Source of the DNA: Chitinophagales bacterium
GTDB taxonomy: Bacteria > Bacteroidota > Bacteroidia > Chitinophagales > CAIOSU01
NCBI GenBank assembly: GCA_026003335.1
Contig: BPHB01000003.1
Coordinates: 193,013-257,012, forward strand
DNA length: 64,000 nt
Direction of reading: 5' to 3'
The notes below the pieces were generated by a model. That model was not told the origin of the DNA. It did not search any database and saw nothing but the letters and a program-made list of their open reading frames with translations. Shown here piece by piece: positions 45,395 through 54,016 of the stretch. The position numbers were made by a program, and so were the translations under genes. Positions within the stretch are counted from its first letter, which is position 1; each line of letters begins with the position of its first letter.

Positions 45395-46627
45395 CTACAT
45401 GGAGGCGGTGAACAGCAGATCTATATCAGTGTATTTCAGGTTGAATTTCTCGCTGAGGTATTTGTTTGTCAAGCTGCCATGATAGATGTACACGCCATGA
45501 CGTGAGCCGGCATCATGGTAAAGGAATTTTTCAAAGCCGCCATATTCGCTGGATTTAAGCAGCCTGGAATACAGAATGTTGCTGATAGCATAAGAGGCAA
45601 CCTTGGCTACACGGCTTGCCACATTGGGTACGCAGTAGTGAATGACGTCATATTTTGTGAACACAGGGTTTTCATGAGAGGTTACTTCAGAAGTTTCAAA
45701 GACGCCCCCCTGATCAATGCTGACATCGATAATCACGGCTCCCCGTTTCATTTGAGAAACCATTTCTTCAGTGACTATGATGGGGGAGCGACCGGATTCG
45801 GAATGAATGGCTCCAATCACCACATCGGCTGTACTGATTTCCCGCAGCAGTACATCGGGATAAATAGCTGAGGTGTAGAGTTTTCTTCCGATGTTGTTCT
45901 GCAGGCGCATCAGCTTGTATATGTTGTTGTCAAAAATTTTTACTTCAGCACCCAGGCCGATAGCTGCTCTGGTGGCTGATTCGCCTACTACACCGGCTCC
46001 CAGAATAATCACCTTTGCAGGAGGAACTCCCGAAATGCCACCCAGCAGAATGCCCTGTCCGTTGTTGGTATTGCTCAGATATTCTGCAGCGATGGCAATA
46101 ACCACGTTTCCGGCAATTTCACTGATAGAGCGCACAAAGGGAAAAGTGCCGGATTCGTCTTTCATATATTCCAGTGCCAGAGCTGTGATTTTTTTGTTCA
46201 TTAACTTAAGCAGGTAATCGTCTTTAATGGTGGGCAGGTGAATTGGCGAAATCAGAATCTGGCGCATCTTCAGCAGGGATATTTCTTCCTCCGAGAGAGG
46301 GGCTACCTTCAGAATGATTTCTGCGTCAAACACTTTTTTAGGGTCATAGGCAATCTCCGCTCCGGCTTCAGCATAATCACGATCTTTGAAATGGGCCCCT
46401 TCTCCGGCCTTTGTTTCAATAACGATACGATGGCCGTGAGCCACCAATATGCTTACTGATTCGGGTGTAAGAGGTACTCGTTGTTCCTGAAAACGCTTCT
46501 CTTTGGGGATGCCGATAAAGAGTTTGCTGGTTTGTTTTTTCAACTGAGCAGGTGCTTCCTGGGGAGAGAGCCCATAAGCAACCTGATGGCCTGAAGGAAT
46601 AGAACCTGAAACCGGTTTGTGTGTCAT
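45395..46627 (-). CDS. ald: Alanine dehydrogenase / transhydrogenase alpha-like NAD-dependent oxidoreductase
   Basis: The AlaDH/PNT N-terminal domain (GIPKEKRFQEQRVPLTPESV, then YAEAGAEIAYDP, ISPIHLP with the catalytic His) is followed by a Rossmann domain with GAGVVG (VIILGAGVVGESATRAAIGL) and a closing segment. This fits the Bacteroidota clade annotated as alanine dehydrogenase, which interconverts L-alanine and pyruvate plus ammonia. It differs from the Bacillus enzyme in several places (LALEYMKDESGTFP in place of the usual YETV stretch), so substrate assignment has some doubt. There are about 40 extra N-terminal residues before GIPKEK. It starts 3 bases after the tsaE stop, so porX-tsaE-ald probably form one transcript. 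Confidence 0.8.
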   Translation of the reverse strand: MTHKPVSGSIPSGHQVAYGLSPQEAPAQLKKQTSKLFIGIPKEKRFQEQRVPLTPESVSILVAHGHRIVIETKAGEGAHFKDRDYAEAGAEIAYDPKKVFDAEIILKVAPLSEEEISLLKMRQILISPIHLPTIKDDYLLKLMNKKITALALEYMKDESGTFPFVRSISEIAGNVVIAIAAEYLSNTNNGQGILLGGISGVPPAKVIILGAGVVGESATRAAIGLGAEVKIFDNNIYKLMRLQNNIGRKLYTSAIYPDVLLREISTADVVIGAIHSESGRSPIIVTEEMVSQMKRGAVIIDVSIDQGGVFETSEVTSHENPVFTKYDVIHYCVPNVASRVAKVASYAISNILYSRLLKSSEYGGFEKFLYHDAGSRHGVYIYHGSLTNKYLSEKFNLKYTDIDLLFTASM

Positions 46628-46630
46628 GTT

Positions 46631-47068
46631 TTATAAACAGATTCTAATAGTTCTGGAATTATCTGCATTGATAGAAAGATAAATCCTGACAGCAGTGTCA
46701 GGGAAAAATGTTTCAGCCACCTGTGGCCATTCCACGAAACAATATTGGCTGGAATGAAAGATTTCCTGCAACCCGATATCCAAGGCTTCCCGAATGCTTT
46801 CAAGGCGATAGAGATCAATATGATAAATACGTTCCGGAGTTAAACCGGGCTGGAGGTGATATTCATTAATCAAAGAAAATGAAGGACTTGATATAGCATC
46901 CTTGCAGCCGAGAGCTAAGCATATTGCTTTTATCAATGTAGTCTTCCCGGCTCCAATTTCACCGTAAAATGCAAAAAAAATCCGATTCTTACAATATTCC
47001 AAAATCTGCCGCGCGGCCTCTTGCAGTTGATTTTCCTGTACCTGGTGCAGACTAAGCTCTTTACTCAT
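46631..47068 (-). CDS. tsaE: tRNA threonylcarbamoyladenosine biosynthesis ATPase TsaE
   Basis: The 145-residue P-loop protein has Walker A GEIGAGKTTLIKAI near residue 36, ISSPSFSLINEY (switch-like element) and YHIDLYRLES with the conserved Asp and Arg, ending near the FVEWPQ motif. It works with TsaB and TsaD to make t6A at position 37 of ANN-decoding tRNAs. The length is typical. Its ATG overlaps the porX stop by 4 bases (ATGA), and ald follows directly, so it sits in a compact operon with unrelated functions; this layout with porX recurs in Bacteroidota. Confidence 0.93.
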   Translation of the reverse strand: MSKELSLHQVQENQLQEAARQILEYCKNRIFFAFYGEIGAGKTTLIKAICLALGCKDAISSPSFSLINEYHLQPGLTPERIYHIDLYRLESIREALDIGLQEIFHSSQYCFVEWPQVAETFFPDTAVRIYLSINADNSRTIRICL

Positions 47069-48621
47069 CGGTTAGTGTAAACGGCAAAGGGAATTATAAT
47101 TTCTTCCAGGGAGATGCCTCCATGTTGAAAAGTGTTTTTGAAGTAATTTACAAAGTGGTTGTAGTTGTTGGGATAAACGAAAAACTTATCTTCTTTGGCG
47201 AAAATATACGTGGAGCTCACAAAGGAGCGGGGTAGGCCTGCGTCCTGCGGATTTTTGATTTCAAAAACGTCTTTGGGTTCAAAATTCAGGTTTTTGCCGG
47301 TCTTATAGCGGATGTTGGTGGTGGTGGTTCTGTCAGCGATGCATTTGCTGGGTTCATTGACACGAATGGAGCCATGATCGGTGGTGAATATAAGCGTGAC
47401 TTCTTTTTTTTGTGCCAGTTTTTTCAGGGCATTATGCAGCGGTGAATGTTCAAACCACGACAAGGTCAGTGAACGATAGGCGGCTTCATCGTTTGCCAGT
47501 TCTTTAAGTACCTCCAGCTCAGTGCGCGCATGAGAGAGCATGTCAATGAAGTTATAAACAATAGACACTATGTTGTTATTCAGGTAGTTAATGATGTTGC
47601 TCTCAAGTAATTTTGCATCTTGATGCTGCGTGATTTTGATATATTGTGCTTTAATGTCATTGCGGAATTTACGTTTAAGCAAGTCTTTAAAGAAGTCCTC
47701 TTCATGCAGATTTTTACCGCCCTCTTCTTCATCATTTTTCCATAGTGCAGGAAACCTCTCGGCAATTTCAGATGGCATCATGCCTGCAAAGAAGGCATTT
47801 CTGCAGTAATGCGTGGCGGTGGGCAGAATAGCGTAGTAGGTACTTTCTTCCACCAGACGGAAGGAATCTGCTATTACCGGTTGAATGACTTTCCATTGAT
47901 CAAGCCGCAGGTTGTCAATAAGAATAATGAAAACCGGTTTAGTGGCTTTGAGGTAGGGGAAAATTTTCTTTTCCATCACGGTGTGCGACATAACCGGAGC
48001 GTCATCGCTATTTTTCAGCCATCGCAGATAATTTTTCATAATAAACTTATTGAACTCCACATTTGCTTCCTGCTTTTGTAAGGCAAAAACTTCGCGCATA
48101 TCCTGGGTTTGTGAGCGCTCTAACGCCAGCTCCCAATAGACAAGCTGCTGGTACAACTCGGACCATTCTTCGTGGCTCTGGCTGGATTGGATGGATGAAA
48201 ATATCTTCTGAAACTCCCGCTGATAATCGGCTGTGGTTTTCTGGCTGACCAGTTTTTTGTTTTCGATGAGCTTTTTAAGTGTCAGGAGTATCTGATTGGT
48301 TTTCACGGGTTTAATAAGGTAATCAGCTATTTGTCCGCCAATAGCTTCTTCCATGATGTTTTCCTCTTCGTTTTTTGTAACCATCACGATAGGCAGGCTG
48401 GCATGAATAGCTTTGATACGTGCCAGCGTCTCCAGGCCTGATATGCCGGGCATATGTTCATCCAGAAAAACAATGTCTACCGGTTGGCTTTTGCATTTTT
48501 CAATGGCATCCTGTCCATTGGTGACTGCTATAACCGAATAGCCCTTCTGTTCCAGAAAAAGGATTTGAGGCTTCAGCATTTCAATTTCATCATCGGCCCA
48601 AAGGATATTCACCGTGTGCAT
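47065..48621 (-). CDS. porX: PorX: response regulator with PglZ phosphatase domain, controller of type IX secretion
   Basis: An N-terminal receiver domain (acidic pair Asp-10/Asp-11, phosphoacceptor Asp-54 in IVFLDEHMPG, Thr in VMVTKNE, Lys in LIKPVK) is joined by a helical linker (about 125-200) to a PglZ/alkaline-phosphatase domain: FIILIDNLRLDQW, YYAILPTATHYCRNA, and FTTDHGSIRVNEPS as metal ligands. In Porphyromonas and Flavobacterium, PorX with histidine kinase PorY controls T9SS, and its PglZ part cleaves cyclic and linear oligonucleotides; that is literature knowledge of the family. porY is not in this window. The frame opens with TTG at 48645; ATG at 48621 (MHTVNILWADDE) is chosen. It is divergent from the HD-domain gene. 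Confidence 0.93.
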   Translation of the reverse strand: MHTVNILWADDEIEMLKPQILFLEQKGYSVIAVTNGQDAIEKCKSQPVDIVFLDEHMPGISGLETLARIKAIHASLPIVMVTKNEEENIMEEAIGGQIADYLIKPVKTNQILLTLKKLIENKKLVSQKTTADYQREFQKIFSSIQSSQSHEEWSELYQQLVYWELALERSQTQDMREVFALQKQEANVEFNKFIMKNYLRWLKNSDDAPVMSHTVMEKKIFPYLKATKPVFIILIDNLRLDQWKVIQPVIADSFRLVEESTYYAILPTATHYCRNAFFAGMMPSEIAERFPALWKNDEEEGGKNLHEEDFFKDLLKRKFRNDIKAQYIKITQHQDAKLLESNIINYLNNNIVSIVYNFIDMLSHARTELEVLKELANDEAAYRSLTLSWFEHSPLHNALKKLAQKKEVTLIFTTDHGSIRVNEPSKCIADRTTTTNIRYKTGKNLNFEPKDVFEIKNPQDAGLPRSFVSSTYIFAKEDKFFVYPNNYNHFVNYFKNTFQHGGISLEEIIIPFAVYTNR

Positions 48622-48668
48622 AGATTGTCTATTTTTGAGCATCAAAGTTAATCACTACAAGTCGCCCA

Positions 48669-49928
48669 TTGTTGAAGGACAGTTTCCTGCCTGTAGTTAA
48701 TAAGCGTAAGATTTTCAATGATCCTGTTTATGGATTTATCAGCATTCCCTTTGAGCTGATTTTTGACCTAATTGAACATCCCTACTTTCAGCGTCTTAGG
48801 CGTATAACTCAGCTGGGTCTGAGTTATTACGTATATCCGGGTGCCTACCATACACGATTTCATCATGCTCTTGGAGCTCTTCATTTGATGACCTTGGCTT
48901 TAGATGTGCTTCAATACAAAGGACACAAAGTCACCCGTAAAGAGGCCGAAGCTGCCTGTGCAGCTATCTTGCTGCATGATATCGGGCATGGCCCCTTTTC
49001 GCATACATTGGAAAACTGCCTGATTCCGGGGGTATCCCATGAATTTCTCTCATCCCGGTTCATGGAAGCGCTGAATGCGGATTTCCGGGGCCGTCTTTCC
49101 CTTGCTATAGACATATTCCGCGACAATTACAAGAAGCGCTTTTTGCATCAGCTCATATCCAGCCAGCTGGATGTTGACCGGTTAGACTATCTCAAAAGAG
49201 ATAGTTTTTTTACAGGTGTTCAAGAGGGCGTCATCGGGCATGATCGCATTATTAAAATGCTGGAGGTGAAAGATGACCGCCTGGTGGTAGAGGAGAAGGG
49301 CATCTACTCTATAGAGAAATTTCTCGTAGCCCGCAGATTAATGTACTGGCAGGTTTATCTGCACAAAACCGTTCTGGCTGCTGAAAGCCTGTTGGTGAAA
49401 ATTATGCAGCGGGCCAAAGAGCTTGCCTTAAACAATGTTTCGTTAGACGCCAGTCCTCCTTTAAAATATTTTCTCTATAATAACGTTTCTCGCAAAAGTT
49501 TTATGGATGCTGAAGAGCCATTAGAACAGTTTGCCCGCCTGGATGATGTGGATGTGTTGGCAGCAGTAAAACTCTGGACCCGGCACCCGGATACGGTATT
49601 GTCTCTGCTTTGCAAAGCCCTAATTGAACGCAAATTGCCTAAAATAGAGCTCCGCAACGAGCCATTTCCTCCGGCTCGTATAGAACGAATAAAAAAAGCC
49701 GTTAAATTGCATTACGAACTTAGTCAGAGGGAGGAAGATTACTTCGTCTATACTTCCTCTACCAGTAATTTTGCCTATGACCCTGAAAAGGGGAATATCA
49801 ACATCTTGTATAAAGACGGTCGGCTTATGGACATCACAAGGGCGTCTGATCAGTTAAATATATCGGTGCTTTCCAGGCCCGTAGTCAAATATTATCTATG
49901 CTACCCCAAATTCATTGCTTTAAAATAA
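48669..49928 (+). CDS. HD-domain phosphohydrolase, dNTPase/SAMHD1-like
   Basis: The catalytic residues of an HD hydrolase are all present: His in TRFHHALGALHLM, the His-Asp pair in ILLHDIGHGPFSHTLE and the final Asp in SQLDVDRLDYLKRD. The start of the protein (KRKIFNDPVYGFISIPFELI) and the YFQRLRRITQLGLSYYVYPGA segment match the Bacteroidota family related to YwfO and SAMHD1, which removes triphosphate from dNTPs; exact substrate unknown. No ATG precedes the conserved part, so the TTG at 48669 (or 48672) is the likely start. It ends 3 bases before lpxD, so it may be cotranscribed with the lipid A genes. Confidence 0.85.
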   Translation: MLKDSFLPVVNKRKIFNDPVYGFISIPFELIFDLIEHPYFQRLRRITQLGLSYYVYPGAYHTRFHHALGALHLMTLALDVLQYKGHKVTRKEAEAACAAILLHDIGHGPFSHTLENCLIPGVSHEFLSSRFMEALNADFRGRLSLAIDIFRDNYKKRFLHQLISSQLDVDRLDYLKRDSFFTGVQEGVIGHDRIIKMLEVKDDRLVVEEKGIYSIEKFLVARRLMYWQVYLHKTVLAAESLLVKIMQRAKELALNNVSLDASPPLKYFLYNNVSRKSFMDAEEPLEQFARLDDVDVLAAVKLWTRHPDTVLSLLCKALIERKLPKIELRNEPFPPARIERIKKAVKLHYELSQREEDYFVYTSSTSNFAYDPEKGNINILYKDGRLMDITRASDQLNISVLSRPVVKYYLCYPKFIALK

Positions 49929-49931
49929 CCT

Positions 49932-50981
49932 ATGTCACTGACAGTTCAGGAAATCTGTGATTTGCTTAACGGCAGGCTGGAAGGTGATGGCAGCCGGCTT
50001 ATTGAGGCGCCCGCCAGAATTGAAGAAGCCACTCCCTACCAAATCAGCTTTATCGGGCATCCGAAATATGAACAGTTTGCTGCTACTAGCCAGGCCGGGG
50101 CTCTCATCGTTGCTCCGAACTTCAAAATACCTTCGGGGGCGCAAAGTGCTTTCATTCGGGTGGACGATCCTTATGAAGCCTTCAGACGTGTATTGGAATT
50201 GTTCAGCTCAGGCCTTGCAGCCGTCAGAACCAAAAGCGGAATTGAACAGCCAGCCTGGATCAGCAACACAGCAAAGCTGGGAAACCGCGTGTACGTGGGA
50301 GCTTTTAGCTATGTGGGTGATAAGGTAGTTATAGGTCATCGGGTAAAAATATTTCCCGGGGTATTCGTAGGCGACAACGTAATGATTGGTGACGATACCA
50401 TCGTGTATGCAGGAGTAAAAATATACAGCGGCTGTGTAATCGGGCAGCATTGCATTATCCATGCCGGTGCCGTTATCGGTAGTGATGGCTTTGGATTTGT
50501 ACCTGGTAAAGACGGCTCTTTCACAAAAATTCCTCAAACCGGCAATGTGGTTATTGAAGACCATGTGGAAATCGGGGCAAATACCACCATTGATAGAGCC
50601 ACGGTGGGTTCTACCATTATCCGTAAAGGAGTCAAGCTGGACAACCTTATTCAGATCGGCCATAATGTAGAGATAGGACAGCATTCAGCTATGGCAGCCC
50701 AGTCAGGCGTATCCGGTAGTACCAAAATCGGTAAAAACTGTCTTATTGCCGGACAGGTGGGTTTTGCCGGTCATCTGAAAATTGCTGATTGTACGCGCAT
50801 AGGCGCCAAAAGCGGCGTTTCTAACAGTGTATCTACACCTGGAGGAACATGGCAGGGCATTCCGCTGATGGAACATCGTCAGAGTCTGAAAGCCCACGTG
50901 ATTTACCGAAATTTGCCCGAACTGGAAAAACGTGTTTCCCGGCTGGAAAAACGTTTACAAGAGCTTTCTTCAGATGATTGA
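49932..50981 (+). CDS. lpxD: UDP-3-O-(3-hydroxyacyl)glucosamine N-acyltransferase
   Basis: The N-terminal uridine-binding domain ([20 protein letters not shown]) leads into a left-handed parallel beta-helix of hexapeptide repeats ([20 protein letters not shown] and onward). The catalytic His is in [13 protein letters not shown]. It adds the second acyl chain to UDP-GlcN in lipid A synthesis. The 349-residue length is normal. The C-terminal helix ([18 protein letters not shown]) trimerises as in other LpxD. It overlaps the next gene by 8 bases (50974-50981), a sign of translational coupling in the lpx operon. Confidence 0.96.
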   Translation: MSLTVQEICDLLNGRLEGDGSRLIEAPARIEEATPYQISFIGHPKYEQFAATSQAGALIVAPNFKIPSGAQSAFIRVDDPYEAFRRVLELFSSGLAAVRTKSGIEQPAWISNTAKLGNRVYVGAFSYVGDKVVIGHRVKIFPGVFVGDNVMIGDDTIVYAGVKIYSGCVIGQHCIIHAGAVIGSDGFGFVPGKDGSFTKIPQTGNVVIEDHVEIGANTTIDRATVGSTIIRKGVKLDNLIQIGHNVEIGQHSAMAAQSGVSGSTKIGKNCLIAGQVGFAGHLKIADCTRIGAKSGVSNSVSTPGGTWQGIPLMEHRQSLKAHVIYRNLPELEKRVSRLEKRLQELSSDD

Positions 50982-52380
50982 ATATCAGAAAACCATTAAA
51001 GAGCCTATTACCATTCGTGGAACAGGCCTGCACACAGGTGAAGAAGCCTCTCTCACCTTTAGGCCCGCACCGGTTAATCATGGGTATAAGTTTAAAAGAA
51101 TTGACCTCCCGGGTCAGCCGGTCATCAATGCAGACGTGGATTTGGTGGTGGATGTGCAGCGTGGGACAACGCTTGAGCAAAATGGTACGCGTGTAAGCAC
51201 GATAGAGCATGCCCTGGCCGCCCTTTCAGGCTTGGGTATTGATAATGTATTGATTGAGCTAAACCGCCAGGAAGTGCCCATCATGGATGGTAGTGCTAAG
51301 CCATTTGTAGAGGCCCTCTTAAAAGCAGGGTTGGAAGAGCAAGATGCCGAGCGCAACTATTTTGAGCTTACCGAAACCATTGAATATTCTGACCCCTCTC
51401 CGGACAAGCGGGTGGATATCATTGCCACACCCAGTGAACAATTCAGGATCACGGTGATGATTGATTATAACTCTCCGGTGTTGGGTAGTCAGCTGGCTGC
51501 ATTGGAATATCCTGAACAATTCAAAGAGGAGATTGCTCCCGCACGTACCTTTTGTTTTATCCATGAACTGGAGCAGCTGTTGGCTGCTAACCTTATCAAA
51601 GGAGGAGATTTAAACAACGCCATTGTTATAGTAGATAAACCTCTCTCAGATGACCAGCTGGATCATCTTGCACGGCTTTTCAACAAACCTCGTATGGAGG
51701 TCAAAAAAGAGGGCATCCTGAACAATGTAGAGCTGCATTTTCCCAATGAACCCGCCCGCCATAAGTTACTGGATGTGATGGGCGACCTGGCTCTGGTTGG
51801 CAGACCGCTAAAGGCAAAAATAACGGCCACCCGGCCGGGCCATGCGGCCAATATAGCATTTGCCAAAAAAATAAAGGCATATATTAAAAAGAACAGAATT
51901 AAAGAAGAAATACCCAAATATAACCCAGCTGCTCCCCCCATCATGGATATCAAAACCATTGCCCGCAGCCTACCTCATCAATATCCGTTTCTGCTGGTAG
52001 ATAAAATCATTGAGCTGTCTGATTCGCATGTGGTGGGAGTTAAAAATGTTACCTTCAACGAGCCTTTTTTTATGGGACATTTTCCCGGAAATCCGGTTAT
52101 GCCAGGCGTGCTGCAACTGGAAGCCCTTGCCCAAACCGGGGGTATCCTTGTGATGAATACGGTTGATGACCCCCAGCTTTACGATACTTACATGCTGATG
52201 ATTGACAAGGCCAAGTTTAAGAACAAGGTAGTGCCCGGCGATACGCTTATTCTGAAGCTGGAATTGCTCAGTCCCATCCGCAGAGGAATTTGCGAAATGA
52301 AAGGCATCGCTTATGTGGGAGACAAAATAGCTTCGGAAGCCATTTTGGTAGCAAAAATATTTCGCAAGGAAGAAGCTTAA
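50974..52380 (+). CDS. lpxC/fabZ: Bifunctional LpxC deacetylase / FabZ dehydratase
   Basis: The N-terminal ~300 residues are the zinc deacetylase LpxC ([18 protein letters not shown]; zinc ligands in TIEHALAAL and [13 protein letters not shown]; catalytic His in [13 protein letters not shown]). The C-terminal ~150 residues are FabZ, the hot-dog-fold (3R)-hydroxyacyl-ACP dehydratase ([28 protein letters not shown] with the catalytic His and Glu). This fusion is a known hallmark of Bacteroidota; it links the committed step of lipid A synthesis to fatty acid elongation. The frame is open further upstream, but the ATG at 50974 ([14 protein letters not shown]) fits the family and overlaps the lpxD stop. 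Confidence 0.97.
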   Translation: MIEYQKTIKEPITIRGTGLHTGEEASLTFRPAPVNHGYKFKRIDLPGQPVINADVDLVVDVQRGTTLEQNGTRVSTIEHALAALSGLGIDNVLIELNRQEVPIMDGSAKPFVEALLKAGLEEQDAERNYFELTETIEYSDPSPDKRVDIIATPSEQFRITVMIDYNSPVLGSQLAALEYPEQFKEEIAPARTFCFIHELEQLLAANLIKGGDLNNAIVIVDKPLSDDQLDHLARLFNKPRMEVKKEGILNNVELHFPNEPARHKLLDVMGDLALVGRPLKAKITATRPGHAANIAFAKKIKAYIKKNRIKEEIPKYNPAAPPIMDIKTIARSLPHQYPFLLVDKIIELSDSHVVGVKNVTFNEPFFMGHFPGNPVMPGVLQLEALAQTGGILVMNTVDDPQLYDTYMLMIDKAKFKNKVVPGDTLILKLELLSPIRRGICEMKGIAYVGDKIASEAILVAKIFRKEEA

Positions 52381-52400
52381 AAACAAATAGCATTTAATGC

Positions 52401-53252
52401 ATGATACATGGAATCAATGAGGGGCCTTATCCCTACTATAAAACTACAAATGCTTTGAACCATTCTTTATCACATATCCATCCTGAGGCACGCATTGCCA
52501 ACAACGTGGTGATTGAACCTTTTGTAACCATTGGTAAAAATGTTGAAATTGGTGAAGGTACCTGGATAGGTCCTTATGTTACAATTATGGAGGGCGTGCG
52601 CATCGGAAAAAATTGCCGCGTCTTTCCCGGAGCTGTTATTGGAGCCATTCCACAAGACCTGAAATTCAATGGGGAAGAAACCACCGTGGAAATAGGAGAT
52701 AACGTAACTATCCGGGAGTATGTGACTGTACATCGTGGCACCAAACAAAGCAACAGAACGGTCATCATGGATAATGTGCTGCTGATGGCCTATGTGCATG
52801 TTGCACATGACTGTGTGATCGGTAGGAATGCCATTCTTTCCAACGGGGTGAACCTGGCCGGACATATAGAGGTAGGCAACTTTGCCATAGTAGGGGGCAT
52901 GTCGGGCATTCATCAGTTTATTAAAATCGGGCAGCATGCTTTTATTGCAGGCGGATCTCTCGTAGGCAAAGACGTACCCCCTTATGTGAAGGCGGCACGG
53001 TATCCTTTATCTTATGCAGGAGTAAACTCCATAGGTCTCAGACGAAGAGGTTTCACTTCTGAAAAAATCAATCATATCCTGGACATTTACCGCATTTTAT
53101 TTGTTAAACAGCGCAATGTCTCCATTGCCCTCAACATCATTGAGTCCGAGATGCCGGCCAGTGATGAGCGGGATGAAATTATCCGCTTCATTCGTGCATC
53201 AGAGCGCGGTATTATCAAAGGCTATAATCCCCACCATGACAATAACTCTTGA
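52401..53252 (+). CDS. lpxA: Acyl-ACP--UDP-N-acetylglucosamine O-acyltransferase
   Basis: A hexapeptide-repeat beta-helix (HIHPEARIANNVVIEPFVTI onward) holds the catalytic His in LMAYVHVAHDCVIG and the acyl-chain ruler region AGHIEVGNFAIVGGMSGIHQ. The C-terminal helical part includes GLRRRGFTSEKINHI, the LpxA signature. It performs the first acylation of UDP-GlcNAc in lipid A synthesis. The ATG at 52401 adds about 20 residues before the usual family start, so translation might begin at a later TTG. It lies 20 bases after lpxC/fabZ and overlaps the ABC ATPase gene by 17 bases. Confidence 0.95.
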   Translation: MIHGINEGPYPYYKTTNALNHSLSHIHPEARIANNVVIEPFVTIGKNVEIGEGTWIGPYVTIMEGVRIGKNCRVFPGAVIGAIPQDLKFNGEETTVEIGDNVTIREYVTVHRGTKQSNRTVIMDNVLLMAYVHVAHDCVIGRNAILSNGVNLAGHIEVGNFAIVGGMSGIHQFIKIGQHAFIAGGSLVGKDVPPYVKAARYPLSYAGVNSIGLRRRGFTSEKINHILDIYRILFVKQRNVSIALNIIESEMPASDERDEIIRFIRASERGIIKGYNPHHDNNS

Positions 53253-53898
53253 AAACTGTGGCAAACGCTATGAACGGGATTGGGTTTTCAGAAACCTCAA
53301 TTACCAGTTTATAGCCGGCAACAAATATGCAATTCTGGGACCCAACGGATCGGGTAAAAGCACACTCATCCTGATACTCTCCGGCTACCTTACCCCCACG
53401 GAAGGACAGGTTAAAATGACATCGGGGCTTCATACGGTGCAACCTGACAGGTTTAGTCGCTACATCAGTCTCTGTGCTCCCTACCTGCAACTGATTGAAG
53501 AATTTACGCTGGCTGAACTGGTGCGTTTTCATCTCCGCTTCAAACCTGCCGTGAACGGATTGAAACCAGAACGTATCGTGCATCTTACCGGACTTGAACC
53601 CTATGCCGGAAGGCAGCTCCGTTACTTCTCTTCGGGTATGAAGCAAAGGGTAAAGGTAGCCCTGAGCGTGCTGTCAGATGTACCGCTAATCTTGCTCGAT
53701 GAGCCTGCTACCAATCTGGATAAAGAGGGTGTATTGTGGTATAAGTGTCTGCTTGAAGAATATATCGGTAACCGCCTCCTTATCATCAGCTCTAATAGGG
53801 AAGAGGAATACGAGATGTGCAGCAACCGTATCTGTATTTCTGATTTCTCCCCTTACAACCAGCTTGCCGCTACGGTTAGTCATGCCGCTGAAACATAG
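53236..53898 (+). CDS. Single-domain ABC ATPase at the end of the lpx operon
   Basis: The 220-residue protein has Walker A (GPNGSGKS) near residue 36, a Q-loop region, the signature YFSSGMKQRVKVAL, Walker B LILLDEPATNLDK and a switch-like Ser-Asn at SSNREEEYEMC, where most ABC proteins have a His-containing switch. No permease gene follows; a terminator and an opposing gene come next, so its membrane partner is encoded elsewhere. A role in lipid or envelope transport is suggested by its overlap with lpxA but not shown. The frame extends back to 53101, but that part lies inside lpxA; the ATG at 53236 is the true start. Confidence 0.88.
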   Translation: MTITLENCGKRYERDWVFRNLNYQFIAGNKYAILGPNGSGKSTLILILSGYLTPTEGQVKMTSGLHTVQPDRFSRYISLCAPYLQLIEEFTLAELVRFHLRFKPAVNGLKPERIVHLTGLEPYAGRQLRYFSSGMKQRVKVALSVLSDVPLILLDEPATNLDKEGVLWYKCLLEEYIGNRLLIISSNREEEYEMCSNRICISDFSPYNQLAATVSHAAET

Positions 53899-53950
53899 CT
53901 CTTCGCCTAGAGCCTGATGTGAAGTTTTTCCGATATTTTGTGATAATATA

Positions 53951-53993
53951 AATGCCCGTAGAGGATTAAAGCAATACAATCTCTACGGGCATT
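53951..53993. terminator. Bidirectional terminator hairpin
   Basis: Perfect 13-bp arms AATGCCCGTAGAG (53951-53963) and CTCTACGGGCATT (53981-53993) flank a 17-nt loop, followed by TTTT. It lies between the lpx operon end and the end of the convergent 1644-residue gene, and can serve both. Confidence 0.85.
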
Positions 53994-54016
53994 TTAAGAA
54001 ATGATTATGCCCTCTT

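Noticed and set aside
45314-45505. Small forward ORF in the smc/ald gap
   Set aside because: It overlaps the 3' end of ald in antisense, is low in complexity and shows no signal, domain or start context.
53101-53235. Extended N-terminus of the ABC ATPase
   Set aside because: The frame is open, but this part lies within lpxA and has no similarity to ABC proteins; the ATG at 53236 starts at the usual place.
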